From Fusarium oxysporum f. sp. lycopersici 4287 (Eukaryota; Ascomycota; Sordariomycetes; Hypocreales; Nectriaceae): a DNA stretch of 64,000 bases. The stretch's first letter is position 1. Each line of letters begins with the position of its first letter. The notes below the pieces were generated by a model, which saw only the letters and a program-made list of their open reading frames with translations, was not told the DNA's origin and did not search any database. Made by a program: the position numbers and the translations under genes. The DNA lies in NCBI RefSeq assembly GCF_000149955.1, contig NC_030986.1, forward strand, positions 3,905,333 through 3,969,332. Reading direction: 5' to 3'. Shown piece after piece: positions 34,054-44,891 of the stretch.

Positions 34054-34914
34054 CTAGGGGTTGCGGGAAGCTTCAGAAGTGCTCCCGACCAGAGTCTCAG
34101 TTGTAGGCGACGAAGCCTCCAGCAGTTCAACGGGAGCAATGTGTCGTCGAGGTCTTTTCAACTCTTCTAGAGTCACGCCGTCCAACTTGGTAATTCCAAC
34201 CATGGGAGGCTCTCCCTTCTTAACGAATTCCCATTGACCTGAGATTGTGATTAGTTGTGCTCAATAAATAAGGTTGTAAGATATTCACCAGGCAGCTTGT
34301 TACCAGCCAAACGGAAAGCATCTCTCACAACTTGCTCGTGAAGTCGTCCTCGGATTTCGAACAGTATCTGGCTAACAGCCATTCGGGTTGCCCAGTGATC
34401 GAAGGAACCTTTACCCTTACCCATACGCATCTGTAAAGCCATAAGCCGAAGTTCCACCCAAGTCCGGGAAGGCCATCCTTACATCGTTACCGCTGACATA
34501 TACACCGACGTTACAGTTCTTTCGCTTATACAATCGGTATTTTTGACCTCGAAGTCGCACTTTAATGGTGTCCTCGGCCATCTTCAATTGCTTGGCGCTG
34601 ATTCTTCGGTGGTGATCCGTCATTCGCAGACCATAGTCGCCCCAAATCACTGTCGTACCCTTGGTCGAACCACCTGTAGCCACACGAGGTCGTCCCTTTG
34701 CCATCTTCTTCTTTCGGTTCAGGTTTGGCTCAAGCCAGTTGCCCAACATTGAGGGGGTCGTCGAAAAGGCTCGGACATTTTGAGGTCGTCGAATCGCATC
34801 AAGGGTCTTCGAAGATTGCCGAAGAGGGGCGTGAAGTTGTCGCAGAGGCGAAGAGGCACATAACCTCAATCCCTGGAAGGCATTGAGCAATGCCGAGGTG
34901 TTAGCGATCTTCAT
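34054..34914 (-). CDS. MRPL16: Mitochondrial large-subunit ribosomal protein uL16m (MRPL16)
   Basis: Core protein of the mitoribosome large subunit near the tRNA sites. Exons are 34483-34914, 34289-34430 and 34054-34238, giving 252 aa. I chose ATG 34914 because it opens a typical presequence (MKIANTSALLNAFQGLRL, rich in Ala, Leu and Arg). The frame is open to an ATG at 35013 that would add 33 residues. Family motifs are KGTTVIWGDYGLRMTDHHRR, the intron-spanning RMGKGKGSFDHWATR, and IVEIRG-like ILFEIRGRLHEQVVRDAFRLA. Introns are 52 and 50 nt. The C-terminal tail after MVGITKLDGVTLEEL is an extension, common in fungal versions. It is divergent from RFC1. Confidence 0.93.
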
Positions 34915-35247
34915 GGCGGCGACCGGAGTTGACTTGAAGCTGCCTCGAACAACGGAGCTCCAGAAAATCTTCCCGATGCCGAAGGTGGGCTGATATTGAG
35001 GCCTAAATTTCAAGGCTCACAACCTGGAACCACTTTAGCTCGCAGTCACGGACCTCGCGTCAGCTTCGCGTTTGATAGGAGCTACCGTGCACGTCACTAG
35101 ACTCGGACTTCTAGGCTGCTCCTTGATTGCCTGGGATTCACGTTACCAATCCTCACCCAGGCAACATTGGCGCATGCCATTAAAACGGTCGATGCACTTC
35201 TTCAATCACAAGTAAAACAAGAAGAGAAAAAAGCGAGATCGCCAAAA
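34915..35247. promoter_or_regulatory. Bidirectional promoter MRPL16 / RFC1 with two TCGCGT boxes
   Basis: 333 bp between divergent starts. TCGCGTCA (35055-35062) and TCGCGTTT (35066-35073) lie about 190 bp from the RFC1 start. The same TCGCGT core stands in the RFC5 promoter, which suggests shared cell-cycle control. That is an inference from motif similarity only. Confidence 0.45.
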
Positions 35248-38200
35248 ATGCCTTCTGATATCCGGTCTTTCTTTGGACCCAAGGGTGGTGGCGCCCCAAA
35301 ACCTGCCCCAAGAAGAGCTGAGGAGCTGGCCAAGAGCAAGCGCACAAGTAAGCCAAACGATACTACTCTTGGACTTACAACGGTACTAATATAAGTGCAG
35401 AGGGAAGAAAGGTCGTTGAAGATAGCGACGATGACGAAGATGAAGCAGTAGAGTAAGTTGTTTTCCTTCCACTTGTTATTACAACCAAGCTGATCCCAAG
35501 TAGAGTGCAAAAGCCTACCACTAAACCCGCACCAAAGAGAAAATTCAAGTTTGTCTTTGACTTCTGTCTTGTCAATTGCCCTCTGATTGACTTTTTACAG
35601 GGAGGAGGAAACCAAGGGCGTGGCTATTTCTGCTGATGATTACTTCGCTTCCGCAAAGAACAGCAAGCCTACAAGTTCAGCAACACCCAAAAAGCCTGCT
35701 GCAAAGCCTGATATTCCCGTTCGATCAAGTCCCCGAGGAAAACCTACTGCTTCGAAGCCCGCAGCACCAGCGAAGAATGGCAAAGCCCCTGCCACACGAA
35801 AATCAACAACCTCTTACTCACGCCACAATGCCGATCAGGATTCTGATGCTTACATGGATGACGGAGACGAAGACGACGAAGATATCTTTGCAGCTGATGC
35901 CAAGGGTGGAAGTAAGCGCAAGAATGACGACTACGAGGAGGACGAATCCGAGGATGAGGAACTTCCTAAGCCAAAGCGAATAGCGACCCGAGGCCGCCCA
36001 TCCGCCGTCAAGAAGGAAGAGAAGGAAGAAGAAGTCAAGCCTGCAGCAAAAGGCAGAAAGCGAAAATCTTTATCCGAAGACTCAGAAGAGTCTGAAGAAG
36101 AGGCTCCACGCAAGAAAACGGCTACAGCCAAACCTAAAGCTGCAGCCAAACCTCGGGCTCCAAGAAAGAAGAATGACGAGCCTGAAGATGATGAGATCAA
36201 GGATATTCTCGACAGTGTTGCCACCGTTCGTGCCCCTACACCACCGCCCAAAGATGCCAATGCCAAGTTTGATTGGCGAAAGAACGCATTCGGAGGCGGT
36301 AATGCATCTGCTCAGCCAGCTGCAGGTGCAGCTGACCTTCCTGAAGGTGCGGATGAATGCTTGACTGGTCTTAGTTTTGTCTTCACGGGTGTTTTGCAGA
36401 CCATCAGTCGTGATGAGGGGCAAGCTCTTGTCAAGAGGTATGGTGGTAAAGTTGTCGGTCAGCCAAGCAGCAAGACAAGCTTTGTGGTTTTGGGAGAAGA
36501 CGCTGGGCCAAGTAAGCTGGCAAAGATTAAGTCTATCGGAATCAAGACAATTGACGAGAACGGACTTTTCGAACTGATCCGCAAACTTCCTGCATTTGGA
36601 GGTGGCGGCAAAGGGGCCCAGAAGGCCCAGGAGAAGAAAAAGGCCGAAGAAGACAAAGTCAAGAAACAAGTTGCAGAGATGGAGGCCGAAGAGAAGGCTC
36701 GAAAGGCAGAGGCTGCGAAGGCCGCCAAAAAAGCGGCCGCTGCTGGAGGCCCTCCTGTGAAGGCTGCTGCGGCACCCCCCGTTCAGTTACTGACTTCAAA
36801 GTATGCGCCCACACAGCTCGGTCATATTTGTGGCAATAAGGCCCAAGTCGAAAAGATCCAAAACTGGCTCAGAAACTGGCCAAAACACAAGAAATACAAC
36901 TTTCAAAGAAGAGGTGCTGACGGGATGGGTGGCGAGCGCGCCATCATCATCTCTGGACCCCCTGGAATCGGCAAGACAACGGCTGCTCACCTAGCTGCGA
37001 AGCTGGAGGGATATGACGTTTTGGAGAGCAACGCAAGTGATACTCGAAGCAAGAAGCTCGTCGAAAACGGAGTGAGCGATGTGATGAACAATACGTCGCT
37101 TCTCGGGTACTTTGCTGGCGATGGCAAAGATGTGGATGCAACCAAGAAGAAGATTGTTCTCATCATGGATGAGGTTGACGGTATGTCTGCGGGCGATCGA
37201 GGCGGTGTCGGTGCATTGGCAAAGTTCTGCAAAAAGACACAGGTTCCCCTGATACTCATCTGTAACGAGCGAAGACTGCCCAAGATGAAGCCTTTCGACC
37301 ATGTAGCTTTCGACATCCGATTCAATCGCCCAACGGTGGACCAAGTTCGATCTCGCGTCATGACTATTTGCCATAGAGAAGGGCTCAAGCTTCCTCCTTC
37401 TGTGGTAGATGCTCTCATCGAGGGAAGCAACAAAGATATTCGACAGATCATCAATATGATTTCCACGGCAAAACTAGACCAGACCAGTATGGACTTCGAC
37501 CAGAGCAAGGCCATGTCTAAGGCTTGGGAAAAGCACGTCATCCTTAAACCATGGGACATCTGTCAAAAGATGCTGGCAGGTGGATTGTTCACCCCCGCAA
37601 GCAAATCAACACTCAATGACAAGATTGAGCTCTATTTCAACGACCACGAGTTCAGCTATCTTATGATACAAGAGAACTATCTCCGAACAAAACCTATGGC
37701 CTTGAATGGAAAGGGGTATAACCAACGCGAGCTCAAGCTCAAAGCTCTCGAACTGTTCGATAATGCAGCAGAGAGCATCAGCGACGGAGACCTTGTCGAT
37801 CGCATGATTCACGGACCTCAGCAACATTGGAGCTTGATGCCCACACATGCTGTGTTTAGTACGGTCCGCCCCGCCAGCTTTATAGCAGGCCAGCTCATGG
37901 GCTCCAACTTCACGTCGTGGTTGGGCAACAATAGCAAGTACGGAAGGTTGGGCAGATCGATTCGAGAGGTTCACTCTCACATGCGCCTCAGATCTTCTGG
38001 CGATCATAACGAGATTCGCCAGCAGTACCTTCCTATCCTTTGGACGCAGCTTGTAGATCGTCTACAAAAGCAGGGCAACGAGGCAGTGCCAGAGGTCATT
38101 GATCTGATGGACAGTTACTACTTGACTCGTGAAGATTTCGATGCTGTTCAGGAACTCGGTGTCGGACCGATGGACGAGGAACACATCAAGATTGAGACCA

Positions 38201-38598
38201 AGACCAAAGCTGCTTTCACCCGAACGTAGGTTGACCATTTACCCATGCTCCGACATGCAACTAACGAGCTCTCTAGATACAATGCAATGAGCCACCCAGT
38301 TCCCTTCATGAAGGCCAGCAATGTCGTCGCTCCCAAGGCTCAACCCAAGGAGGTTCCTGATCTTGAGGAAGCTGTCGAAGATGATGATGCCGAGGCAGTC
38401 GAGGCACCCGAAGTCGACGAAGAAGATGACGAAATCGATTTTAAGAAGGACAAGTATATCAAAAAACCGAAAGCCAAGAAGGTCACCAAGAAGGCGACCA
38501 AGGCTGCTGCCGACGACGAAGAAGAAGACGAGGACAAACCTAAGCGAGGGCGACCCAAGGCCAAGGCTACCAGTGCCAAGGCTAAGGGGAAGAAGTAA
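35248..38598 (+). CDS. RFC1: Replication factor C large subunit 1 (clamp loader)
   Basis: Large subunit of the PCNA clamp loader. Five exons give 1047 aa: 35248-35347, 35401-35452, 35504-35548, 35601-38225 and 38277-38598. The N terminus MPSDIRSFFGP is the PCNA-interacting motif seen at the start of RFC1 proteins. A long acidic/basic linker with AT-hook-like GRP cores follows (ATRGRPSAVKK). A BRCT domain lies at about 313-395 (LSFVFTGVLQTISRDEG), Walker A at about 515 (GPPGIGKTTAA) and Walker B at about 583 (IMDEVDGMSAGD). The RFC1-type collar then follows. The end is acidic and Lys-rich with another AT-hook-like KRGRPKAK. The third intron (35549-35600) has a less usual GTTTGT donor, but all joins keep frame. 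Confidence 0.96.
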
Positions 38599-39397
38599 AT
38601 GACGGCCGAGTTTTTGCGTGGCATTAGTGTAACAGATAATGTTCGGATGTGGTTCATTGTAAGTAAGCTAGAGGCATATCACACTCAGTTGGTGTTTAGT
38701 ATGGAGGCGAGATCGGGAAAACGGAGTCAACGGTAACGAGCCAGCCCTCGTTGTATTATAGATTTCTAGTAATAACTGAGAAATAGGATTTAGACACTCT
38801 GATAAAGAGTAGCCATACTTTGATCTCTGGATAGACTCTGAAGTCTCAGGAATTTGATCAAACAAAGTTACTGCCAGCTGCAGTGTCCCAAGCAACACTG
38901 TTCATTGTAGATGGGCATTATCGCATGATCAACTGAAAATTTCTAGTGCTTGTATAATATCTATTGTTTTCATATAGGACTATGGAGCTGCATGTACTGT
39001 GTGAATACAGGAGATTCTGTAGGAAGATCGGCCCTGTTGCCCCTGGCAGTGGCACTGAAGCTGCCACCCGCCAGTGCGAACCGCCCATGACCCTATTCCC
39101 ACTTTGCTTGCCAGTTGCTGCCAGCTGCCAGGGACAACAGCAGTAGCAGCTAGAATGATTCATGCTCATTGTTTCTAAACAAGCGCTTCCCGCTCCATCA
39201 TATATATCTTCTGTTCCCTCCGTCTGTTTTCTTCTCTTCTCTTCATCACACTCAACTTCTTCACCCTCACTCAATACCATAACATCATCTTAACATCCTA
39301 ACATCAACACTTCATCTCACTACAGTAACCAAGTCTCCTCAACCTACCTTGTTGTCATCATCTTCACCCACTGAATTTCTCCCAAACATCTTTCACG
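38599..39397. other. Intergenic: RFC1 3' end and orphan-gene promoter
   Basis: About 800 bp. A TATATATA-like element near 39199-39208 and a CT/CA-rich leader precede the next start. No other gene is seen. Confidence 0.55.
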
Positions 39398-42300
39398 ATG
39401 CAGGGCTCTGCATCCTACCCTGCTGCTCTTGGGAGCAGCAAATGGATCGCGAGCTTCCTAGCTAGGCACCGATATGACGACGGCATCTACGCCCGTACCT
39501 CTACCAGTAAGTCGATACCAATATGTTGTCTTCTATCACGTCGAGAGCATCATACTGATATTATGGTAGGACCTTCTTCGCCGCAAGAAGTCAAATTCCG
39601 TGACTTTGTCAAGAAGAGTAAAGCTGAGCTGAAAAGTGAGCTTCATACCCACCCGTCAAAGCATATCAGGAATATACTAGATCATGTACTAACTGGCATT
39701 TCAAGATGTATTCTCTGCGAATGAAAAGAAAAAGTCCGAGGCGGGCGCCGATGGTATGGAACTGAGTACTTTGTTTACCTATTTGCTCAACTAACCTTTG
39801 CCCTTCTAGAACTACGCAACGCGAACGACACCGGCCCAGAACGAAAGAACAAGAAACTATCCTGGGCAAATATATTCGATACAAAGTCAGGAAACAAGCT
39901 TCATAAGCGAGCAAAGTCCGCTCCGGGTGACATTCACGTCCCACATCAGCTTGATCCTATCACCGAAGTCGGTGAAAGTAGGGAGACACAAGCCGACCTC
40001 GTATCTGCCAACACCTCATCACGAAAGCCTGTTGGCGAGAACCATCAGTGCTCTACTAGTCGTCAGACGGACGGCGACGACGTGTCTGTTTTGACAACAT
40101 GCACAACTATAATCCAGCAAGCTAACCTTCAGGGCGTCTCTGAAGGAAACGCCCGCGATGCCGCTACCAACGATGAAAGCACCGCGATCGGCGGGCGAAA
40201 CTGTACATCCAACCCATCCACGCATCTCAGCAGTGGAAACTCAAACAACACTGAAGACGAATATCCTTCTCTAGAAGAAAGCGACAACACATCAGATGGC
40301 TGTGTAGCCTCAATGGCACGTTACGAGCTTCTTACATCTCAAAGAGAATACTTTGTTACTCTACAGAAAGATATTACTCTACAGAGAGAGAAGGCTGAGC
40401 GAGAGCGCATTGATCTACGGACATACATTACTAAATAGGAAAAGGATGTTCGACCGGAAGAGAATGCTCGACAGGAGGAGAATGTTCTACAGGACGAGAA
40501 CCCTGGGCAAGAACAGATAAACAACAAAGATCTCACGAGTAAATCGTCGTCAAAATTTTCATTGAGATCTGTCTTGAGTATGTTCATGGGCAGCGACGGG
40601 TCTGATGAAGAAGCAAAAGCCAAGAGTGATGGGACCAGAAAGTTGAAACGCAAGGGCCGACTATCTCCTCGATTGAGAACATTGCTGATTGGAAAGACCA
40701 AGTCGGAGTCTTCTACCAAGAGCCATTCCCAATCCTCCTCGCAAGATCTCAGCCAGAGTGATGCGCAACTTGCCAATCAAATTGTCGAGTAAGTATTCTT
40801 TGCAGATGTATTCAGCGCGATCGAGAACACTAACAACAGTTTTACAGGCAGGATAGAACATTCAAGGGCCTTGATTGGAAGCTTCCAGTTGGGCAAAACG
40901 AAATGGGCCAGCTTATTCGAGAGTTCTCTGGCGACCTCAACACTGCCACGCAGGAAATGGTTCACAAGACCCCTGTTTCCCCAAAGACTTCAAGCCTCCA
41001 GTCATATCCGTCAAAGTTTGATATTTCGATAGACCAAAATCTCCTCCCTCGGCCTGCAATGGCTCCGGCCTTATATTCTCACGACCAAGGCCACAACCAA
41101 CAAGTGCGCAATGAACCCACTAGCAAAGACACTCTGGTTGCTAAGGCAGTTCACATGGAGAACAAACAGGCGCAGCTTGTTGAAATCAAGACTCGATCTG
41201 ACCGAGCCATGAACCAAGATACTCGTGGTGACGCCAACCAGAATCAAGTTGCGCAAGAAGTTGGCCGATCAGGCAAAGAACCAGTCGAGCGTGATACAAC
41301 CAACGGTAAGTTTCCACAAGTCTTTTTCTCGTACAAACTAACAGCTCCTAGACGTTCACCCACCACGGACCTGGCAGCACGGAGGAGACCCTGCAGAGGT
41401 CGAGACTGTTGAAGAGGTAAGTTTGCTGTGGTATTGGCTAGGACATAACCGAGATCAGACGTCTGACTGTCAGCTGTAGGCATATGCCCGCCACCGAAGT
41501 TCTCTTGCAGTTGTTGATCGAATTCGTAGCGTAGGGCTGCTTGGACCAAACGTCGATGAAACAAAATCGATCGCCGCAGACGAACCGAAAGAGTTGGACG
41601 AACGGCGATTGCTGCGAGAGATGACGGAGGACTTTGAGCTTTCGCCCCATAAAGTCGCCTTCAATGAATCTTTGATCGCCGCCACGAACAACTCTCAAGT
41701 TATCCCGAGTATCGAGCATCAGAACACTAACCTTGGGTGCGAGGGGCAGAAGACCCCAGAACCAAAGGTTGAGCAGACTGACGATGCCAGTGACCAAACT
41801 GAGTTGATCCTGACAAGAGCCAGAAGCTCGGACAGATTCGTCCCTGAGGGATTGTATTACCAAGAATCAGTGGACGGCGAATAGTACTACGCCGCCACTG
41901 ATGACATGGTATCCGAATTACAGGGATTTGAGGAGGAAGAACTCCCAGAGGACTTTACTCCAGGACAACCAGCCACGGAGGCTTTGATGAAGGAGCTCGA
42001 GATAGAGAGGCTTGGCGGATTTTTCACAACCCTCCAGAACGTCCGGAACGAAAGCCTTGAGCAATTGATTGGTAAGTTGACACATGCTGCTCTCTCTCAT
42101 AGACTTACTAAATCGCATAGCTGCTCGCGATCCTAGAGCTGTAGTCACTTGGCGAGATGAAGTTGCCGAGTTGACCTCGAACGGCGGGATGATTCGTAAC
42201 GACAAAGCAGAACAGCTGTACCAACCAGCTCCTTCAACTGCCGGGAGTGATGGAGCATTGTCTGCCATGACTTACAAGCCAAGTCGTGTAAGTATATTTC

Positions 42301-43002
42301 CCTTTCTGTCTTTCAGTCTTTGATGCTAATATGAAACTCCAGGCTGAAGTCAAAGCCGCCCTCGCGCACCCAGAAGCGCCCGTCATTCAGGGCTGTAAGC
42401 CACGAAGGGTTCTCACCGAATGCGACCGTATCCAGGAATATATTCACATAGATTCCCTGGCAAAGAACAAATACACCTCTCAGATGCAACCGGCTATGTC
42501 CCGAAACGAAATCATCCTCGACGAGTGGGATCGAGCAGATGCAGTAGCCTGCATACACAAGCACAACCAGCAGCAGAAGCTGAAGCAACAAGAGGAAGAG
42601 AGCGAGGAGGCAGCTCGTCGCCGGCGTCTCAAGATCTACCGATCTGTGGAAAGACACATCGTCAAGGGCCGGCGCCTTGCGGTCAAAATCAATCGCGAGG
42701 CGACCGCCGCCTTTCAAATGTGCGAGTACTTGGATGAAGAGTACGAGAGGTTGAGGGGGCAAATTCTCCGTTATGCCGAAGATTGTGGCCATGAGCCCAC
42801 TGACAACCTGCAACACGCCGTCGATCTCATCCGAAAAACGCAGCAGGAAGAGGAAATCACGTACCGCAAGTATGAGGGGTGTGAGTCTGCGGATCCTGAG
42901 AGCCCCGAATCCGTGGTGGCTGCTCACTATGGTCGCGATTATCATGAAATCGCTGGTAACCATGTCGACAAGACCGTTGATCCAGCCAACGAGTTCTTTT
43001 GA
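39398..43002 (+). CDS. Orphan nine-exon gene with two in-frame UAG codons (candidate A-to-I edited gene, or recent pseudogene)
   Basis: Not recognised. Nine exons keep one frame: 39398-39506, 39570-39635, 39706-39753, 39810-40788, 40848-41305, 41352-41416, 41480-42071, 42121-42287 and 42343-43002. All eight introns have normal GTAAGT/GTATGG/GTGAGC donors and AG acceptors, and lengths are 46-70 nt. The 1048 codons are interrupted only by UAG at codon 284 (40436-40438) and codon 710 (41882-41884). Without recoding, the product is 283 aa. The protein is polar: a basic N-terminal patch (KKSKAEL, KRAKS), Gln/Glu coiled coil around the first UAG, and a Ser/Lys-rich middle. A charged helical C terminus (QQQKLKQQEEESEEAARRRR) follows. 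No signal or membrane segment is seen. Open frame and intact splicing long after both stops argue against old decay. Stage-specific UAG-to-UGG editing is one explanation; readthrough or recent CAG-to-TAG mutation are others. Confidence 0.7.
41868..41900 (+). promoter_or_regulatory. RNA hairpin presenting the second in-frame UAG in its loop
   Basis: Left arm 41868-41879 (with A41874 bulged) pairs with right arm 41890-41900 in 11 Watson-Crick pairs. The 10-base loop 41880-41889 contains UAG 41882-41884. Fungal A-to-I sites are reported to prefer U at -1 and hairpin loops, and both are met here. Folding was judged by eye. Confidence 0.6.
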
Positions 43003-44048
43003 TCTCCTACCAACAGAAATGGGAGACGACGAAGCAGAGAAAAGGTGAAAGAAAGAAAGAAAGAAAGAAAGAGGAAAATAAGAAAAAACACGAATAAAAA
43101 AAAAGACATCTACTGCAGAGACTGTTTATTTGAGGCTCTCTTTAAACTACTTGCTTACTTACCACAACATCTCCAGAAGTCACACGATATCTCGACAGCT
43201 GGCTCTACATTGGAAACCAAGATTTAACAACCCTACATAAACAACTTGGTGCAGCTATTTAGCGCCCACAGATACCTAGCTATCTCCCTTTTTACCTATT
43301 GCTTTTGCCATGAAGTGCAAGACTATCATGATGATACATACCATGATACCCACGATGGGCATACGCCCAAACACGACTTGACGCAGCGATGAGCGCGCGC
43401 GCTATTGGCTTTGCCTTTGGTTTGCTTTTATACTTGCTTTTCCCTTTGCGATGTTTGTCTACGAGACTGACCTACGACGATATGGACCAAACGCCCCATC
43501 CACTTGCAAAAAGTTGAGACAACACCTACCAATTACTATCATATGAACTTTTGTTCCTACCAGCCACGATGTTGAGATGAGAGGGCATTAAGCGTCCCAA
43601 AACCCCAGAAGAGTCCTACAGGATACCGAGCACCGATGGAAGGACGAAGATGAGGATTGCTTGTTTGATTTGTTGGTGTTTTTTTTTTTTTTTTTTTTTT
43701 GGAAGTGTCTAACTGTTGGTCAATGGTTGCTGCCCTGAGCTGAAGAAATTAGATCAAGATTGTTAAACCGGCTCTGGTACAGATTGCTAGACTCTGGATT
43801 TGAGAGGATGTCTTGGTGAAGAGTAGATACCAGAACCAGACAGGTTAGAATCAGACAGTCAAGACTGATTCGTTGTAAATATTGCTCCTGGTGAAGTGAC
43901 GCGTGCTAAAGTCTCTTGATGTGAAATAACTATGCTTAGTTATATCATCACCAACGATCCTTTGTGATTATTTGCCTTGAGATCTTGTATTACTCGGTCA
44001 TTAATTCGTTATCCGCAGGGTATCATAAACAGCGTTCCAAAGCTCCCA
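43003..44048. other. Convergent intergenic region with simple repeats
   Basis: About 1 kb between convergent genes. It holds a (GAAA)n tract at about 43049-43072 and a 22-T run at 43679-43700. No gene is seen. Confidence 0.6.
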
Positions 44049-44471
44049 TCACGCCCCCTCGTGCTTCACTGTAGTATCGCCTTCTTCTTCATGATGCTCC
44101 GTCTGATCAGCCTGTTCCGTCTCGCCTTCAGCCTTGCCATCTTTGTCCATGACGTTCTCGAACTGCGACCATAGTGCCTCGACCGAGGAGAATTCGTTGC
44201 CGACCTGTGCATCCATTTCTATTAGCTTGGTCCTCTTGAAAAAGACTGTTGTTCATACAGCAGTGACTGCCTCGAGAGATCGGTTCAACTTGTTGATATT
44301 GGCCAAGACGTGCTCAAAGCTCTGGACAGTATAATGTTAGCATGAACGCTATTGACTACGGGAGACGTAACGTGCCATTGCGATCTCGCCAATCAGAGCC
44401 TCACGCTGCTGCTCGAAGTACGTCTTCTCGTGACCGCCCATCGCGGATGCTGACCTTGAGTGGGAGGCCAT
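44049..44471 (-). CDS. DAD1: DASH complex subunit Dad1
   Basis: Small kinetochore protein of the DASH/Dam1 ring, which couples chromosomes to spindle microtubules. Three exons give 104 aa: 44376-44471, 44259-44321 and 44049-44204. Family motifs are [17 protein letters not shown] in exon 1, [19 protein letters not shown] in exon 2 and [19 protein letters not shown] in exon 3. A charged tail ([18 protein letters not shown]) follows. Intron 2 (44205-44258) has a GTATGA donor and a GCTAAT branch site. Intron 1 (44322-44375) is best read as a GC-AG intron, cut after ATG before GCACGT, because this gives the family's EIAMSFEHVL. A GT donor nine bases later (GTCTCC) would insert ARY. The gene is too split for simple ORF calling and was found by its conserved peptides. 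Confidence 0.92.
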
Positions 44472-44891
44472 AACGAATGTATTTCTGTGTGTCCTTTGAA
44501 GGCTGTGGAAGGCTGTCGTTGGTTTCAACGCGTTGCGCCAGCGTGAGGAAGTTTTTGGCGGGGTTGTTTACTTTACTTTGCAGTGGGTATTTATTCTAAT
44601 TGGTGGGGCTCGGCTCATGAAGCTCTTGAGCCTCTCACAACACACTTCAACAAAACATCAAAGCGACGAATCAGTAGAAGGGACGATACCAGGTTTGCTT
44701 GCATTGTCAACTTCGCTTGTCCAATCAATAAAATCAGGTACAGTGTAGGTATATAATTTACATAACACTCAGACCGCTCATGCTGCATAGCCTATCGCCT
44801 CAGTTGCGCCAAACTCATGATAGTACTCCTAGATAGAATACGAAGCCTGTCTGACTTCCAATGTATGAATATAAGTCATCCGCATATCGAT
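44472..44891. other. Intergenic: DAD1 promoter / SNT1 3' end
   Basis: 420 bp between two minus-strand genes. No feature beyond the expected promoter and 3' UTR is seen. Confidence 0.6.

Noticed and set aside
39398..43002. Reading the orphan gene as three separate genes ended by the two UAG codons
   Set aside because: There is no promoter-like leader or start codon in good context after either stop, and the exons and frame simply continue through both.
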